Below are positions 7,350 to 16,117 of a stretch of 64,000 nucleotides of DNA, piece after piece. Under the pieces are notes generated by a model. The model was not told where the DNA came from. It was given only the letters and a program-made list of their open reading frames with translations, and ran no database searches. Position 1 is the first letter of the stretch; each line of letters opens with the position of its first letter. This stretch comes from JADKFD01 sp050250665 (GTDB lineage Bacteria; Pseudomonadota; Gammaproteobacteria; Xanthomonadales; SZUA-5): the NCBI GenBank assembly GCA_050250665.1, contig JBFWOF010000016.1:1-64000 (forward strand), written 5' to 3'. Made by a program: the position numbers and the translations under genes.

Positions 7350-7569
7350 CTCTGGCCTCCGGCGAATCGAGGTCTTCCGTCAGGACCACCCCGAACATCA
7401 GCGCCAGCAAAAGGATCGGGTGCAGCAACAGTAAGTGAGCGACACTGCGATCGATCATCAGATACCCATCAAGCAGCAGTGCAAGCGCCGCGATCGCGAA
7501 CAGCATCCGTAATGCGATACGCTGGTGGTGCGCCCATCGACGAAGGAAAATCAAGAACTTGGCGATCAT
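7339..7569 (-). CDS. Small two-helix membrane protein
   Basis: The 76-residue protein has a basic N-terminus (MIAKFLIFLRRWAHHQR) and two hydrophobic segments (about 19-36 and 41-62, AALALLLDGYLMI and HPILLLALMFGVVL), then an acidic tail. I do not recognise a family. It overlaps the methyltransferase gene by 11 bp and follows the AraC-type gene 94 bp downstream on the same strand. Confidence 0.6.
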   Translation of the reverse strand: MIAKFLIFLRRWAHHQRIALRMLFAIAALALLLDGYLMIDRSVAHLLLLHPILLLALMFGVVLTEDLDSPEARDES

Positions 7570-7663
7570 CCGAATCTCCAGAATCGGGGCGTCGCTACGC
7601 CCCTCGGAGCACAGTGTCTCGCGCCGACCAGTTCAAGACTTGAATGAAGAGGCTGACCGTTGG

Positions 7664-8437
7664 CTAGCGCATCTTCCGCAACGCACCAACCACATCGCTA
7701 GGTGCAACGCCAAAGTGTCGCCGCATGGTTCGCGTCAGATGGGCCGAATCGGAGAAACCGGCGTCCTGCGCGGCCTGGGTCAGGCTGGTGCCACCCGCCG
7801 CCAGTTCCACCGCTTGCCGCAGGCGCAGCCAACGCAGGTAAGGGCGCAGGGGCATTCCGATCAGATCTCGGACCCGATGACGGAAGCGATCAGGGGAAAG
7901 GGCAGCTTCAGCCGCCAAGCTCGCCAAGGATCCATCCCAATCATTGCGCGTCAGCAGCGAGCGGAGTACCCGCTGCACTCGATCATGGTCTGGAAACGCG
8001 AGCGCGCATGTCTCCAGGCGGTGACCCAGGGCAGCGATCACTGGAGCTATCTCCAGGCAAGTCGGACTGGGCCAGACGTTGAGCACGGCTGAGCGCTCGT
8101 CAGGGGAGAATATGCGTATTCCGTCCGTGCATTCGAGCGAGAGCAGGCGCCCGGCGCTGGATTCGCGATCCACGAACAGCAGACGTGCCGGTCCATCCTG
8201 CAGACGATGGACCATGTTCGCGTCCAACAGGATTCCGGGTGCCCGAATCCAATCACGCCCTGCTGCCCAGACGCCGACGTCTCCGCTCTCGGCAATAACC
8301 AATTGCAAAGCGTGGTGAGCATGCTCCCGGTTTTGTCCCACAGTCCCGGCGAATGTGGCCCACCCGGTCGCCATCAGTGTGCCGCCATCCCAAGGACTGC
8401 CAGCCCTGGTTTTGCCCGCCGATTCAGGGCTGTTCAC
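7664..8437 (-). CDS. AraC-family transcriptional regulator
   Basis: The 257-residue protein has a cupin-like N-terminal part rich in His (GQNREHAHHALQLVIAE), then two helix-turn-helix units in the C-terminal 100 residues: SLASLAAEAALSPDRFRHRV and SLTQAAQDAGFSDSAHLTRT, with the conserved closing MRRHFGVAPSD. It probably controls the downstream membrane/methyltransferase pair or the divergent phospholipase-D gene. The frame opens with GTG at 8437; an ATG at 8374 is an alternative that would keep the sensor domain. Confidence 0.8.
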   Translation of the reverse strand: MNSPESAGKTRAGSPWDGGTLMATGWATFAGTVGQNREHAHHALQLVIAESGDVGVWAAGRDWIRAPGILLDANMVHRLQDGPARLLFVDRESSAGRLLSLECTDGIRIFSPDERSAVLNVWPSPTCLEIAPVIAALGHRLETCALAFPDHDRVQRVLRSLLTRNDWDGSLASLAAEAALSPDRFRHRVRDLIGMPLRPYLRWLRLRQAVELAAGGTSLTQAAQDAGFSDSAHLTRTMRRHFGVAPSDVVGALRKMR

Positions 8438-8606
8438 ATTGGCACCTATCGTAGCTTGTCGCTAATGCGCGATTCATGCTTGAGCGGCCGTTCCAAGTTG
8501 AGAATTCGTCCACGATTATTCAGGCAACCAGATCAGATCCGGACGATTGCACCTTTGTTCCGTATGAGCTACACCCATCGTGTCCCGTCGATCGTGAGAG
8601 CCACAA

Positions 8607-9698
8607 GTGCAGAGTGAAAGGCCGACCATTCCGATGGGCAGTTGGTCCGTTTTCAGCGAAGGTGATGCGCTGTATGGCGAGATGCTGCGAGACATCGCAA
8701 AGGCAAGCCATTCTGTGCGCATTGAAAGCTACATCCTTGTTGCCGATCAGATCGGAACGCGGTTCCTGTCCGAGCTCGCTCAGGCAGCCTCGCGCGGAGT
8801 GAGTGTCGCTATGCGGGTCGACCATGCGGGATCGTTTTTCACACTACCGCACGCGCTGATCCGCGGCTTACGTGCATCGGGTGTCGATTTTCGTTGGAGT
8901 CGTCGTTGGACGTGGCGCTACCCTTGGCGATTAAACCGGCGCAACCATCGCAAGCTGTTGATTGTCGACGAAAGTTCGGCGTACCTCGGGGGATTCAATA
9001 TTCATGAATCAAGCTCGTTGCGAGTACACGGCCCGTCGCGATGGCGTGATACTCATCTGCGCTTCGATGGCCCGCTGGTCGCAGCAGCCACAGCAATTTT
9101 TGATGCCTGTCGGGAGCAGCGCGGTCAACCAGTCTCGGCGACGGAAGCGATCGAGGGACGCCGACTCATACCGAACAGCACGCGTAGCTGTAGACGCGTC
9201 TGGCGCTGTGCGGTCAACGACGCGGTGCGCGCGGCTCGGTCTCGCATTTGGGTGACCACCCCGTACTTCGTCCCCGATCATCGCTTGCAAGCGCAGTTGA
9301 TTCGGGCCGCTCGACAAGGTGTTGACGTTCGACTGTTGGTGCCTGCGAAGAGCGACGTCGTGCTGGCCCAATGGGCCGCGCGTGCGGCGTACTCGTCCTT
9401 GCTGGAAGCCGGAGTTCGGATCTTCGAATATGCACCTCGCGTATTGCACGCAAAGACCATGCTCGTCGACCATACATGGGCCTCTTTGGGCACCGCCAAC
9501 ATTGACTATCGAAGTTTCTTCGTCAACGACGAAATCAACTTGACCGACGCAACTGGAGAGCTAAATGGTGTCATGGAGAGGCTGTTTAACCGGGATTTGG
9601 AAGAATCGGTCGAAATTCGGTTTGCGCCATGGCGTCGTCGCCCATGGACTTCCTGGCTCACCGAGAGCATCGGCTGGGTGATGCGTCGGTGGCTGTAG
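8607..9698 (+). CDS. Cardiolipin synthase-like phospholipase D family protein
   Basis: This 363-residue protein has two HKD catalytic motifs, NHRKLLIVD (about residues 114-122) and LHAKTMLVD (about 280-288), each followed by the usual GG.N and G.ANIDYRS strands. This layout is that of ClsB-type cardiolipin synthases, which join two phosphatidyl groups at the inner membrane. It lacks N-terminal membrane helices, as ClsB does. GTG at 8607 is taken as start; the ATG at 8634 is also possible. Altered lipid composition is a plausible help in metal stress, but that is inference. Confidence 0.8.
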   Translation: MQSERPTIPMGSWSVFSEGDALYGEMLRDIAKASHSVRIESYILVADQIGTRFLSELAQAASRGVSVAMRVDHAGSFFTLPHALIRGLRASGVDFRWSRRWTWRYPWRLNRRNHRKLLIVDESSAYLGGFNIHESSSLRVHGPSRWRDTHLRFDGPLVAAATAIFDACREQRGQPVSATEAIEGRRLIPNSTRSCRRVWRCAVNDAVRAARSRIWVTTPYFVPDHRLQAQLIRAARQGVDVRLLVPAKSDVVLAQWAARAAYSSLLEAGVRIFEYAPRVLHAKTMLVDHTWASLGTANIDYRSFFVNDEINLTDATGELNGVMERLFNRDLEESVEIRFAPWRRRPWTSWLTESIGWVMRRWL

Positions 9699-9979
9699 CT
9701 CGGCGTGTCGACTCGCGTAGGAGGGCTCGTGCGCCGTGCATAGGGCATCGCGTCGGAACCAGAAATGGGTCAGGCAGGCGATCAGCCACGGAGTTGCCGA
9801 CAACGGCTCAGTGAACGCTTGCCTCACCTTCGCGACTCGCCGAAAGAGGCGCATCGCTAGCCGCCTCTGGCAACAATCGTGCAACGGTCTGGTTACAGCA
9901 CCCATTTGTCGAAGGCATTCACCGAAACGCGCCATGCGCTCTCGATGCGCGTCCAGGTCAAGTGTTGGCGCGGTGTTTG

Positions 9980-12376
9980 TCATTTTGTGCTGCCCTTAGA
10001 TCGCAACCTCAGCGAATTGGCCACCACCGACACCGATGACAGGCTCATCGCCAGTGCCGCGATCATCGGGCTCAGCAGCCAGCCGAAAACCGGGTAGAGC
10101 ACACCCGCGGCCAGCGGCACGCCGAGCGCGTTGTAGAGAAAGGCGAAGGCTAGATTCTGTTTCATGTTGGCGACGGCGGATGATGAAATCTGCCGCGCGC
10201 GCAGGATGCCGCGCAGATCGCCTTTAACCAGCGTGACCTGCGCGCTCGACATGGCGACATCGGTGCCGGTGCCCATCGCGATGCCGACATCCGCGGCAGC
10301 CAGTGCCGGTGCGTCGTTGATGCCATCGCCGGCCATCGCCACGCGGCGGCCCTCGGCTTTGAGTCGCGCCACCAGCTCGGACTTGTCCTTTGGGCGGACC
10401 TCACCGTACACCTCATCGATCCCCAGCACCTTCGCCACGGCTTCGGCGGTGGTCTTGCCGTCGCCGGTGGCCATCACGATCCGCAGTCCCGCCGCTCGCA
10501 ATGCGACAATCGCCTCCGGCGTGCTGTCCTTGATCGGATCGGCCACCGCGATGAGGCCCGCCGCGCGGCCATCGACTGCGAGGAACATCGCGCTGGCGCC
10601 TTCGCGGCGCAGGCGTTCGGCGTCTTCGCGCAAGCGACTGACATCGACGCCGATCTCCTCCATCAACGCGGCGTTGCCCAGCGCCTGACGCGCCGCACCG
10701 ACGAGACCGCGCACGCCGATGCCGGTCGCCGACTCGAACTCGGCCGCGGCCTCCAGTGCCAAACCGCGCCGACGCGCTTCGGCCACGATCGCTTCCGCCA
10801 GCGGATGCTCGCTGCCCTGATCGAGGCTCGCCGCGAGGCGCAGCGCTTCATCAGCGTTGAAGCCCTCGGCCGCAACGACCTCGCGAAACGCCGGCTTGCC
10901 TTGAGTCAAGGTGCCGGTCTTGTCGACAATCAGGGTGTCGATGGTGCGCAGTCGTTCGATGGCTTCGGCATCGCGAAACAACACGCCCGCCTGCGCCGCA
11001 CGCCCGGTCGCGACCATGATCGACATCGGCGTGGCGAGGCCCAGGGCACACGGACACGCGATGATCAGCACGGCCACCGCGTTGACGATGGCATAGGTCC
11101 ATGCCGGCTCCGGACCGAACACGCCCCAGACGAAGAAGGTGCCGAGCGCGATGCCGAGCACCGCCAGCACAAACCAGAAGCTGACCTTGTCGGCCATCCG
11201 TTGCATGGGTGCCCGCGAACGTTGCGCCTGGGCGACCAGTTGCACGATCTGCGCGAGCACGCTGTCAGAACCGATCCTGTCGGCACGAATCACCAGGCTG
11301 CCCGTGGCGTTAATGGTGGCGCCGATGACCTTGTTGCCCGGAGATTTTTCCACCGGCATCGGTTCGCCCGTCAGCATGGATTCGTCAATGTTCGAGCGGC
11401 CCTCGAGGACCTCGCCATCGACCGGTACCTTCTCGCCGGGGCGCACGCGCAAGCGATCGCCCAGATGCACATGGGTCAGTTCAACTTCTTCTTCGCTGCC
11501 GTCGTCGCGCAGCCGGCGCGCGGTTTTCGGCGCCAGCCCGAGCAGCGCCTTGATCGCCGCCGACGTGGAGGATCGCGCCTTCAGCTCCAACACCTGGCCG
11601 AGCAGCGTCAGCGACACGATGATCGCTGCGGCCTCGAAGTAGACGCCGACCCGGCCGTGCTCGCGGAACGTCTCCGGGAACAACCCTGGCACCAGCGTTG
11701 CGACCAGGCTGTAGCCGAAGGCTGCGCCGACGCCAGTGCCGATCAGCGTCCACATGTTCGGGCTGCGATTGGCGATCGACTGCGCCCAGCGCTGAAAAAA
11801 CGGCCATCCGGCCCACAGCACGACGGGTGCGGAAAGCACGAGTTCCAGCCAGGTGCGCGCGTTTGCCGAGATGCCGCCGAACTGATGCCCGACCATCGCC
11901 AGCGCCAGCACGATCACCGATAGCGGCAGGGTCCACCAGAAGCGGCGGCGAAAGTCGATGAGTTCCGGGTTCTCGCCCTCATCGAGACTGGGCATCATCG
12001 GTTCCAGCCCCATGCCACAGATCGGGCAGCTGCCTGGCTCGTCGCGCACGATCTGTGGGTGCATCGGGCAGGTATAGCGGGCACCCGGCTGCGCTGGTGG
12101 GACAGCAAGTTCGGCGGCAGGATTCAAGTAACGCCCAGGATCGGCAAGGAATTTGGTGCGGCAGTTGTCGGAGCAGAACCGGTGCATTTTCCCGGCGTGC
12201 TCGGCCTGATGTGGGGAGTCGGTCGCCACCGACATGCCGCATACCGGATCGACATGTGCGCCGGTGCTGTGTGCATCAGCGGCATGATCGTGAACGCCGC
12301 TGATGGCGCCGTGATGTGCGTGACCGTGCGCCGCTTTCGGCGGCTTGCTGCCATGTGGATGGTGATCGTGCTTCAT
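9980..12376 (-). CDS. copA: Copper-exporting P1B-1 ATPase with YHS and heavy-metal-binding domains
   Basis: The 798-residue pump exports Cu(I) to the periplasm. Its His-rich N-terminus (MKHDHHPHG, HGHAHHGAISGVHDH) leads to a YHS domain (VDPVCGMSVATDS, MHRFCSDNCRTKF), then a heavy-metal-binding motif YTCPMHPQIV with CPICGMGLEPM. There is no classic CxxC HMA domain. The core has the TM motif ACPCALGLATP, the phosphorylation site DKTGTLT, the TGES-equivalent LTGEP, and the hinge GDGINDAPAL. The ATG at 12376 overlaps the stop of the CueR-like gene (ATGA), so the pair is one operon under the dyad promoter at 12799-12829. Confidence 0.9.
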   Translation of the reverse strand: MKHDHHPHGSKPPKAAHGHAHHGAISGVHDHAADAHSTGAHVDPVCGMSVATDSPHQAEHAGKMHRFCSDNCRTKFLADPGRYLNPAAELAVPPAQPGARYTCPMHPQIVRDEPGSCPICGMGLEPMMPSLDEGENPELIDFRRRFWWTLPLSVIVLALAMVGHQFGGISANARTWLELVLSAPVVLWAGWPFFQRWAQSIANRSPNMWTLIGTGVGAAFGYSLVATLVPGLFPETFREHGRVGVYFEAAAIIVSLTLLGQVLELKARSSTSAAIKALLGLAPKTARRLRDDGSEEEVELTHVHLGDRLRVRPGEKVPVDGEVLEGRSNIDESMLTGEPMPVEKSPGNKVIGATINATGSLVIRADRIGSDSVLAQIVQLVAQAQRSRAPMQRMADKVSFWFVLAVLGIALGTFFVWGVFGPEPAWTYAIVNAVAVLIIACPCALGLATPMSIMVATGRAAQAGVLFRDAEAIERLRTIDTLIVDKTGTLTQGKPAFREVVAAEGFNADEALRLAASLDQGSEHPLAEAIVAEARRRGLALEAAAEFESATGIGVRGLVGAARQALGNAALMEEIGVDVSRLREDAERLRREGASAMFLAVDGRAAGLIAVADPIKDSTPEAIVALRAAGLRIVMATGDGKTTAEAVAKVLGIDEVYGEVRPKDKSELVARLKAEGRRVAMAGDGINDAPALAAADVGIAMGTGTDVAMSSAQVTLVKGDLRGILRARQISSSAVANMKQNLAFAFLYNALGVPLAAGVLYPVFGWLLSPMIAALAMSLSSVSVVANSLRLRSKGSTK

Positions 12377-12774
12377 GCGTCTTGCTCCTGGGACAGCGCG
12401 TTGAGGATTGGGCAGGCATCGGCGCGTCCGTGCCCGGGGCATGCATCGATCAGCGTGCGCAGTCCGTTGCGGATACGCTCAAGTTCGGCAATGCGTTGCT
12501 CGATGTCGCCGAGCTTGCGCTGCGCCGTGCTGCGCACGCGGGACACGTCGCGCTCGGCGCTGAGCGCCAGCAGGGCGCGGATGTCATCAAGCGAAAAGCC
12601 CAGTGCCTTGGCACGGCGGATGAAGCGCAGCCGCTTGAGCTCTTCGGCGCCATAGCGTCGATAGCCGGAAGCGAGCCGGCCCGCCGGCGCCAGCAGGCCA
12701 CTGCGTTCGTAATAGCGCACCGTATCGATGGCGACTTCGGCCTGTTTGGCGAGCCCGCCGATGCTCAGGGTCAT
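12373..12774 (-). CDS. cueR: CueR-like MerR-family copper regulator
   Basis: The 133-residue activator starts with the MerR winged HTH (IGGLAKQAEVAIDTVRYYER) and a dimerisation helix. The metal loop has two cysteines, LIDACPGHGRADACPIL, the Cys-x7-Cys arrangement of CueR monovalent-metal sensors (Cys112 and Cys120). Binding Cu(I) should twist the overlong-spacer promoter at 12799-12829. It is followed directly by copA with a 4-bp overlap. Confidence 0.85.
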   Translation of the reverse strand: MTLSIGGLAKQAEVAIDTVRYYERSGLLAPAGRLASGYRRYGAEELKRLRFIRRAKALGFSLDDIRALLALSAERDVSRVRSTAQRKLGDIEQRIAELERIRNGLRTLIDACPGHGRADACPILNALSQEQDA

Positions 12775-12798
12775 GTCCGTTCTCCTCGTGGGATGCCA

Positions 12799-12829
12799 GC
12801 TTGCACCCTGGACCTGGGTCCAGAGTCAA
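12799..12829 (-). promoter_or_regulatory. MerR-type promoter of cueR-copA
   Basis: On the minus strand, TTGACT (12829-12824) is a good -35 box. A dyad CTGGACC/GGTCCAG lies inside the spacer (12808-12823). A 19-bp spacer places the -10 hexamer at 12804-12799 (GCAAGC, weak). Dyad plus overlong spacer is the defining form of CueR/MerR promoters. It stands 25-55 bp before the cueR start. Confidence 0.7.
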
Positions 12830-12875
12830 GCTCCGGTCGCGACAACCGATCTGCGTCGCGACCGGTTCGCGTCAG

Positions 12876-13412
12876 TCAGCGATGGCCTTCTTCCCGGCGA
12901 AACGTCGAGGTGCTGCCGTCCTCGGCCACCAGTTCAATCGTGTAGGGCTGCACGCGCCCGCCCGGCATCTCCATTCCGGGGGAACCGAGCGGCATTCCGG
13001 GCAGCGCCAGGCCACGTGCCTTGGGTCGTTCGGTCAACAAGCGGCGGACGTCTTCGGCGGGCACGTGTCCCTCGATGAAATAGCCGTCGATCTCGGCGGT
13101 GTGGCAGGAGCCCTTGCCGTAGGGGACGCCAAGTTGTGTCTTGACCGGTGTGAGATCGTCGGCGTTACGCACCTCGACGTTGAAGCCGGCGCTCTGCATA
13201 TGCTCGACCCAAAGACCGCAGCAGCCACAGGTGGGCGTCTTGTGGACGATCATTCGGTGGGTCGTGGCGACTGTCGCTGCCGCTGTCGTCTGCTGCGCGC
13301 CAACGGCGACATTCGCGGACTCCGGTTCCCGAGCGCAGGCGCTGGACAACATCAGCGCCCCAATGCCTGCCACGCTCCATGTGATGTTGATTCCCGCAAT
13401 CCTGCGGCTCAT
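12876..13412 (-). CDS. DUF411 metal-binding protein, exported
   Basis: This 178-residue protein has a hydrophobic export signal ending near LMLSSACAREP, which could be a lipoprotein site, then the DUF411 core: MIVHKTPTCGCCGLWVEHM with a CGCC motif, SCHTAEIDGYFIEGHVPA, and LALPGMPLGSPGMEMPGG. DUF411 proteins are CopG-like periplasmic proteins found with copper resistance genes. It overlaps the upstream NTF2-like gene by 4 bp and is the last gene of the copper operon running from 18185. ATG 13412 is chosen for its signal peptide. Confidence 0.8.
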   Translation of the reverse strand: MSRRIAGINITWSVAGIGALMLSSACAREPESANVAVGAQQTTAAATVATTHRMIVHKTPTCGCCGLWVEHMQSAGFNVEVRNADDLTPVKTQLGVPYGKGSCHTAEIDGYFIEGHVPAEDVRRLLTERPKARGLALPGMPLGSPGMEMPGGRVQPYTIELVAEDGSTSTFRREEGHR

Positions 13413-13927
13413 CGCTGCGTCCTCGACGACCAGTGGAGATGCACGATCTTCCAACCCCGCGCGGTTCTGCGGAGAACGGCTGTCTCGGTGGACGAAATCA
13501 TCAGCATCTTGTCCTCCTTGCTGGCGTGGATCTCGCTCTCGCTGCCGACCCAGGCCAGATCGCCCGATGCGTTGGCGGTCCTGCGCTTCAACGTGATGCG
13601 AGCCGATTTGAGGAACTCGGCATCGTGCTTGGCGTGCCCACCAAGGTACTCGTCGCGGGTCCGTTCGGCGCCGCCGCTTTCGAGGATCAGCACCGCCGGA
13701 TCGAGATCCGCGGCAGCGGCTTCGAGATTGCCCGCGCTCAAGGCGGCAGAGAAGCGCTCCAGCACGCCGACGGCGTCGGCGGCTTCCGGCGAGATGCTGA
13801 GCTCAGCGTTGGCGGAATCCCGACCGACCTGTATGGCGGGCATATCGTGTTTTTCATCGCCGTGCGCGAGCGCGACGGGTGTAGCCAAGATTGATGCTAG
13901 TGCAAGTATCAGAAGTTGCGTTTTCAT
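13409..13927 (-). CDS. Exported NTF2/SnoaL-like protein (DUF4440 type)
   Basis: The 172-residue protein has a clear signal peptide (MKTQLLILALASILATPVALA) then a short His/Asp stretch (HGDEKHDMPAI) that could bind metal. The rest is a single cone-shaped NTF2-like domain: VLERFSAALSAGNLEAAAA, DEYLGGHAKHDAEF, and TAVLRRTARGWKIVHLHWSS at the end. Related proteins occur beside copper oxidases, function unknown. It is coupled to the DUF411 gene by a 4-bp overlap. Confidence 0.7.
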   Translation of the reverse strand: MKTQLLILALASILATPVALAHGDEKHDMPAIQVGRDSANAELSISPEAADAVGVLERFSAALSAGNLEAAAADLDPAVLILESGGAERTRDEYLGGHAKHDAEFLKSARITLKRRTANASGDLAWVGSESEIHASKEDKMLMISSTETAVLRRTARGWKIVHLHWSSRTQR

Positions 13928-13986
13928 GGGATTGTCCTTGGTCTTGATGCTTCAGTGATATGAAGTGCTATTTGCCAGCGTGACCA

Positions 13987-14667
13987 TTAGTGCTGGTGTT
14001 CGTGCTCTCCTTCTGGTTTTGGATTGGGTTTGGCGCCTGCCATCGGGTCATCGACCGGTTCGAATGAGGAGCGCGTGCTCTCGTTGTGTCCGTGACCGTC
14101 GCTGTGCGCGCCCTGCATGTTGCCGCTTTCGTGCAACATGGTTTCGCCGCCGCCGTGCGAATGGCCGCCGCTGCTGGCGACCAGCTCGCGATAACGCTCG
14201 GCGCTCATGCCCGGGAACTGGCCAATGAAGGCGACCATGCCCCAGATGTACTTGTCATCCATGCTCTTTCCCCAGGCCGGCATGCCGCTCATCTTGATGC
14301 CGTGCTTGATCACCCAGTAAGCGTCGCGAGGATCCGTATTGGCCAGCGCTGACCAGGCCGGCGGAGTGGGGTAAAGCCCGAGGCTCAGCTCGGTCTCGGC
14401 TGCCCCTGGGCTCAGATGGCAATTCACGCACATGGAGTTGTAGTTGCCCGCGCCGCTACGAATCAGCGCGGCGTCATCCAGAGGAGGAATCACGACGGCA
14501 TCGGAGCGGCTGCGGATGGAGCGATCACGTACCGCCTCCAGCACGCGGTAGGTGCTGTCCCAATGCGGATCGTCGGCAGCGATGTTGTAAATACCTAACC
14601 AAACGAAAGCGGCGGCGCTGATCGCCGCAGCCACCAGCAATACGAGCAAAACCTTCAAGGTTTTCAT
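13987..14667 (-). CDS. Membrane-anchored cytochrome c with His-rich tail
   Basis: This 226-residue protein has an N-terminal membrane anchor (VLLVLLVAAAISAAAFVW) and one haem site, MCVNCH, within a class I cytochrome c fold (SGAGNYNSMCVNCHLSPG). The axial Met is probably in IKMSGMPAWG. The last 60 residues are rich in His, Gly and Met (SGGHSHGGGETM, SDGHGHNES, EGEHEHQH), unusual for a plain electron carrier and suggestive of copper binding. It lies 13 bp after the multicopper oxidase gene and could pass electrons to or from it. Confidence 0.8.
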   Translation of the reverse strand: MKTLKVLLVLLVAAAISAAAFVWLGIYNIAADDPHWDSTYRVLEAVRDRSIRSRSDAVVIPPLDDAALIRSGAGNYNSMCVNCHLSPGAAETELSLGLYPTPPAWSALANTDPRDAYWVIKHGIKMSGMPAWGKSMDDKYIWGMVAFIGQFPGMSAERYRELVASSGGHSHGGGETMLHESGNMQGAHSDGHGHNESTRSSFEPVDDPMAGAKPNPKPEGEHEHQH

Positions 14668-14680
14668 GGCGCTTCCTTTA

Positions 14681-16117
14681 TCAGTGCTTCATGGAGGAGT
14701 GATCGACGGGTTTGGCCTGCAGCGTCGGCGGTGGCCCAGGTGGCGGTCCGCGTCGAGTCGGTGTGCCGAAATCGGGATCGTTGCTGACGCAGCGCGCAAT
14801 CTCGGCCTTTGGACTCGGATACCAACCGGGATCGGCGTAGTCGCCACGCGCCAAGTCATCGCGCACCTTGACCACGGTGAACATGCCGCCCATCTCCAGA
14901 TTTCCATACGGCCCCACGCCCATCATCATCGCCAGCGTGTTTTCCGGCCCGCGCATATGGCCCATCTGGGTGTGGTCCTGGTGTTCGGCCATGCCGTTTT
15001 CACCCATGGCCATGAATCCGGGCAGCAACTTGCGTATCTCGCCTTCAATTCCTGACTGATCAACGCCCAGCGTGTTGGGGATTTCGTGGCCCATGGCATT
15101 CATCGTGTGATGCGACATATGGCAGTGAAAGGCCCAATCGCCGGGCACCGCGACAAACTCTAGATCGCGGGTTTGACCAACGCCGACGATTTCGGTGGTT
15201 TCCGGTCGCCACAGGGCCCGTGACCAGCGTCCACCATCCGATCCGGTCACCTGAAACTGTACGCCGTGCATGTGGATCGGGTGGTTCCACATCGACAGAT
15301 TGCCGAGGCGGACACGCACGCGCTCACCGCTGCGCGCCACCAGCGGCTCGATCGCCGGGAACACCTTGCTGTTCATGGTCCACAGATCGAAGTCGGTCAT
15401 CACCGAGGGATCAGGTCTATAGGTGCCCGGATGCAGTGCCCAGTTGTGCAGCAGAATCACGTAGTCGCGGTCAATGGCCTGTGGCTCGCCAGCCTTGGGA
15501 TGGATGATGAACATGCCCATCATGCCCACCGCCATCTGCACCATTTCATCGGCATGCGGGTGGTACATATGGGTGCCGTGCTGGCGCAAGGTGAACTCGT
15601 AGACAAAAGTCTCGCCGGGCTGGATCTGTGGCTGGGACAAGCCACCGACGCCATCCATGCCGCTCGGCAGCAGTATTCCGTGCCAGTGCACGCTGGTGTG
15701 CTCGCCCAGGCGATTGGTGACCAGGATGCGCACGCGATCGCCTTCGACCGCTTCGATGGTCGGGCCCGGCGTGGTGCCGTTGTAGCCCCAGCACCTGGCT
15801 CGGCAGCCGGGTGCGAAATCATGCTCGATTTCCTCGGCGACCAGGTGGAATTCCTTGACGCCGTCGACCATCTTGTACGGCAGGGTCCAGCCGTTGAGCG
15901 TGCGTACCGGGGTGTACCCATGATGGCGCGATGGTGTCGGCGCCGGTGCCGAAGGCGTGAACGTTTCGGCGGCCTTTGCGTCGGCGGTGGCCTCGGCTTT
16001 CGCCGGCATCGTGTGAGCGCTGTGATCCTGGCCGAAGACGCGCCGCGACAGCAGCGTCAGCGGCGCCAGCGCGCCGATGCCGGCCCAGTGAAACCAGTGG
16101 CGTCGGGATAGCTTCAT
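14681..16117 (-). CDS. Periplasmic multicopper oxidase (copper resistance CopA type)
   Basis: The 478-residue protein has a Tat-like signal (MKLSRRHWFHWAGIGALAP). The four copper motifs of laccase-type oxidases are present: SVHWHGILLPSGMDG, GTHMYHPHADEM, NHPIHMHGVQF, and AFHCHMSHHTMNAMGH. They carry the HxH, HxH, HxxHxH and HCHxxxH ligands for the type 1 and trinuclear centres. Met- and His-rich stretches near the C-terminus (GENGMAEHQDHTQMGHM) are typical of cuprous oxidases. It probably oxidises Cu(I) in the periplasm. The start overlaps the TolC-like gene by 4 bp. Confidence 0.9.
   Translation of the reverse strand: MKLSRRHWFHWAGIGALAPLTLLSRRVFGQDHSAHTMPAKAEATADAKAAETFTPSAPAPTPSRHHGYTPVRTLNGWTLPYKMVDGVKEFHLVAEEIEHDFAPGCRARCWGYNGTTPGPTIEAVEGDRVRILVTNRLGEHTSVHWHGILLPSGMDGVGGLSQPQIQPGETFVYEFTLRQHGTHMYHPHADEMVQMAVGMMGMFIIHPKAGEPQAIDRDYVILLHNWALHPGTYRPDPSVMTDFDLWTMNSKVFPAIEPLVARSGERVRVRLGNLSMWNHPIHMHGVQFQVTGSDGGRWSRALWRPETTEIVGVGQTRDLEFVAVPGDWAFHCHMSHHTMNAMGHEIPNTLGVDQSGIEGEIRKLLPGFMAMGENGMAEHQDHTQMGHMRGPENTLAMMMGVGPYGNLEMGGMFTVVKVRDDLARGDYADPGWYPSPKAEIARCVSNDPDFGTPTRRGPPPGPPPTLQAKPVDHSSMKH

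Noticed and set aside
9561..9983. 140-codon minus-strand frame between the copA gene and the phospholipase-D gene
   Set aside because: It overlaps the 3' end of the phospholipase-D gene by 138 bp, has no recognisable domain and unusual composition; probably a shadow frame or relic.
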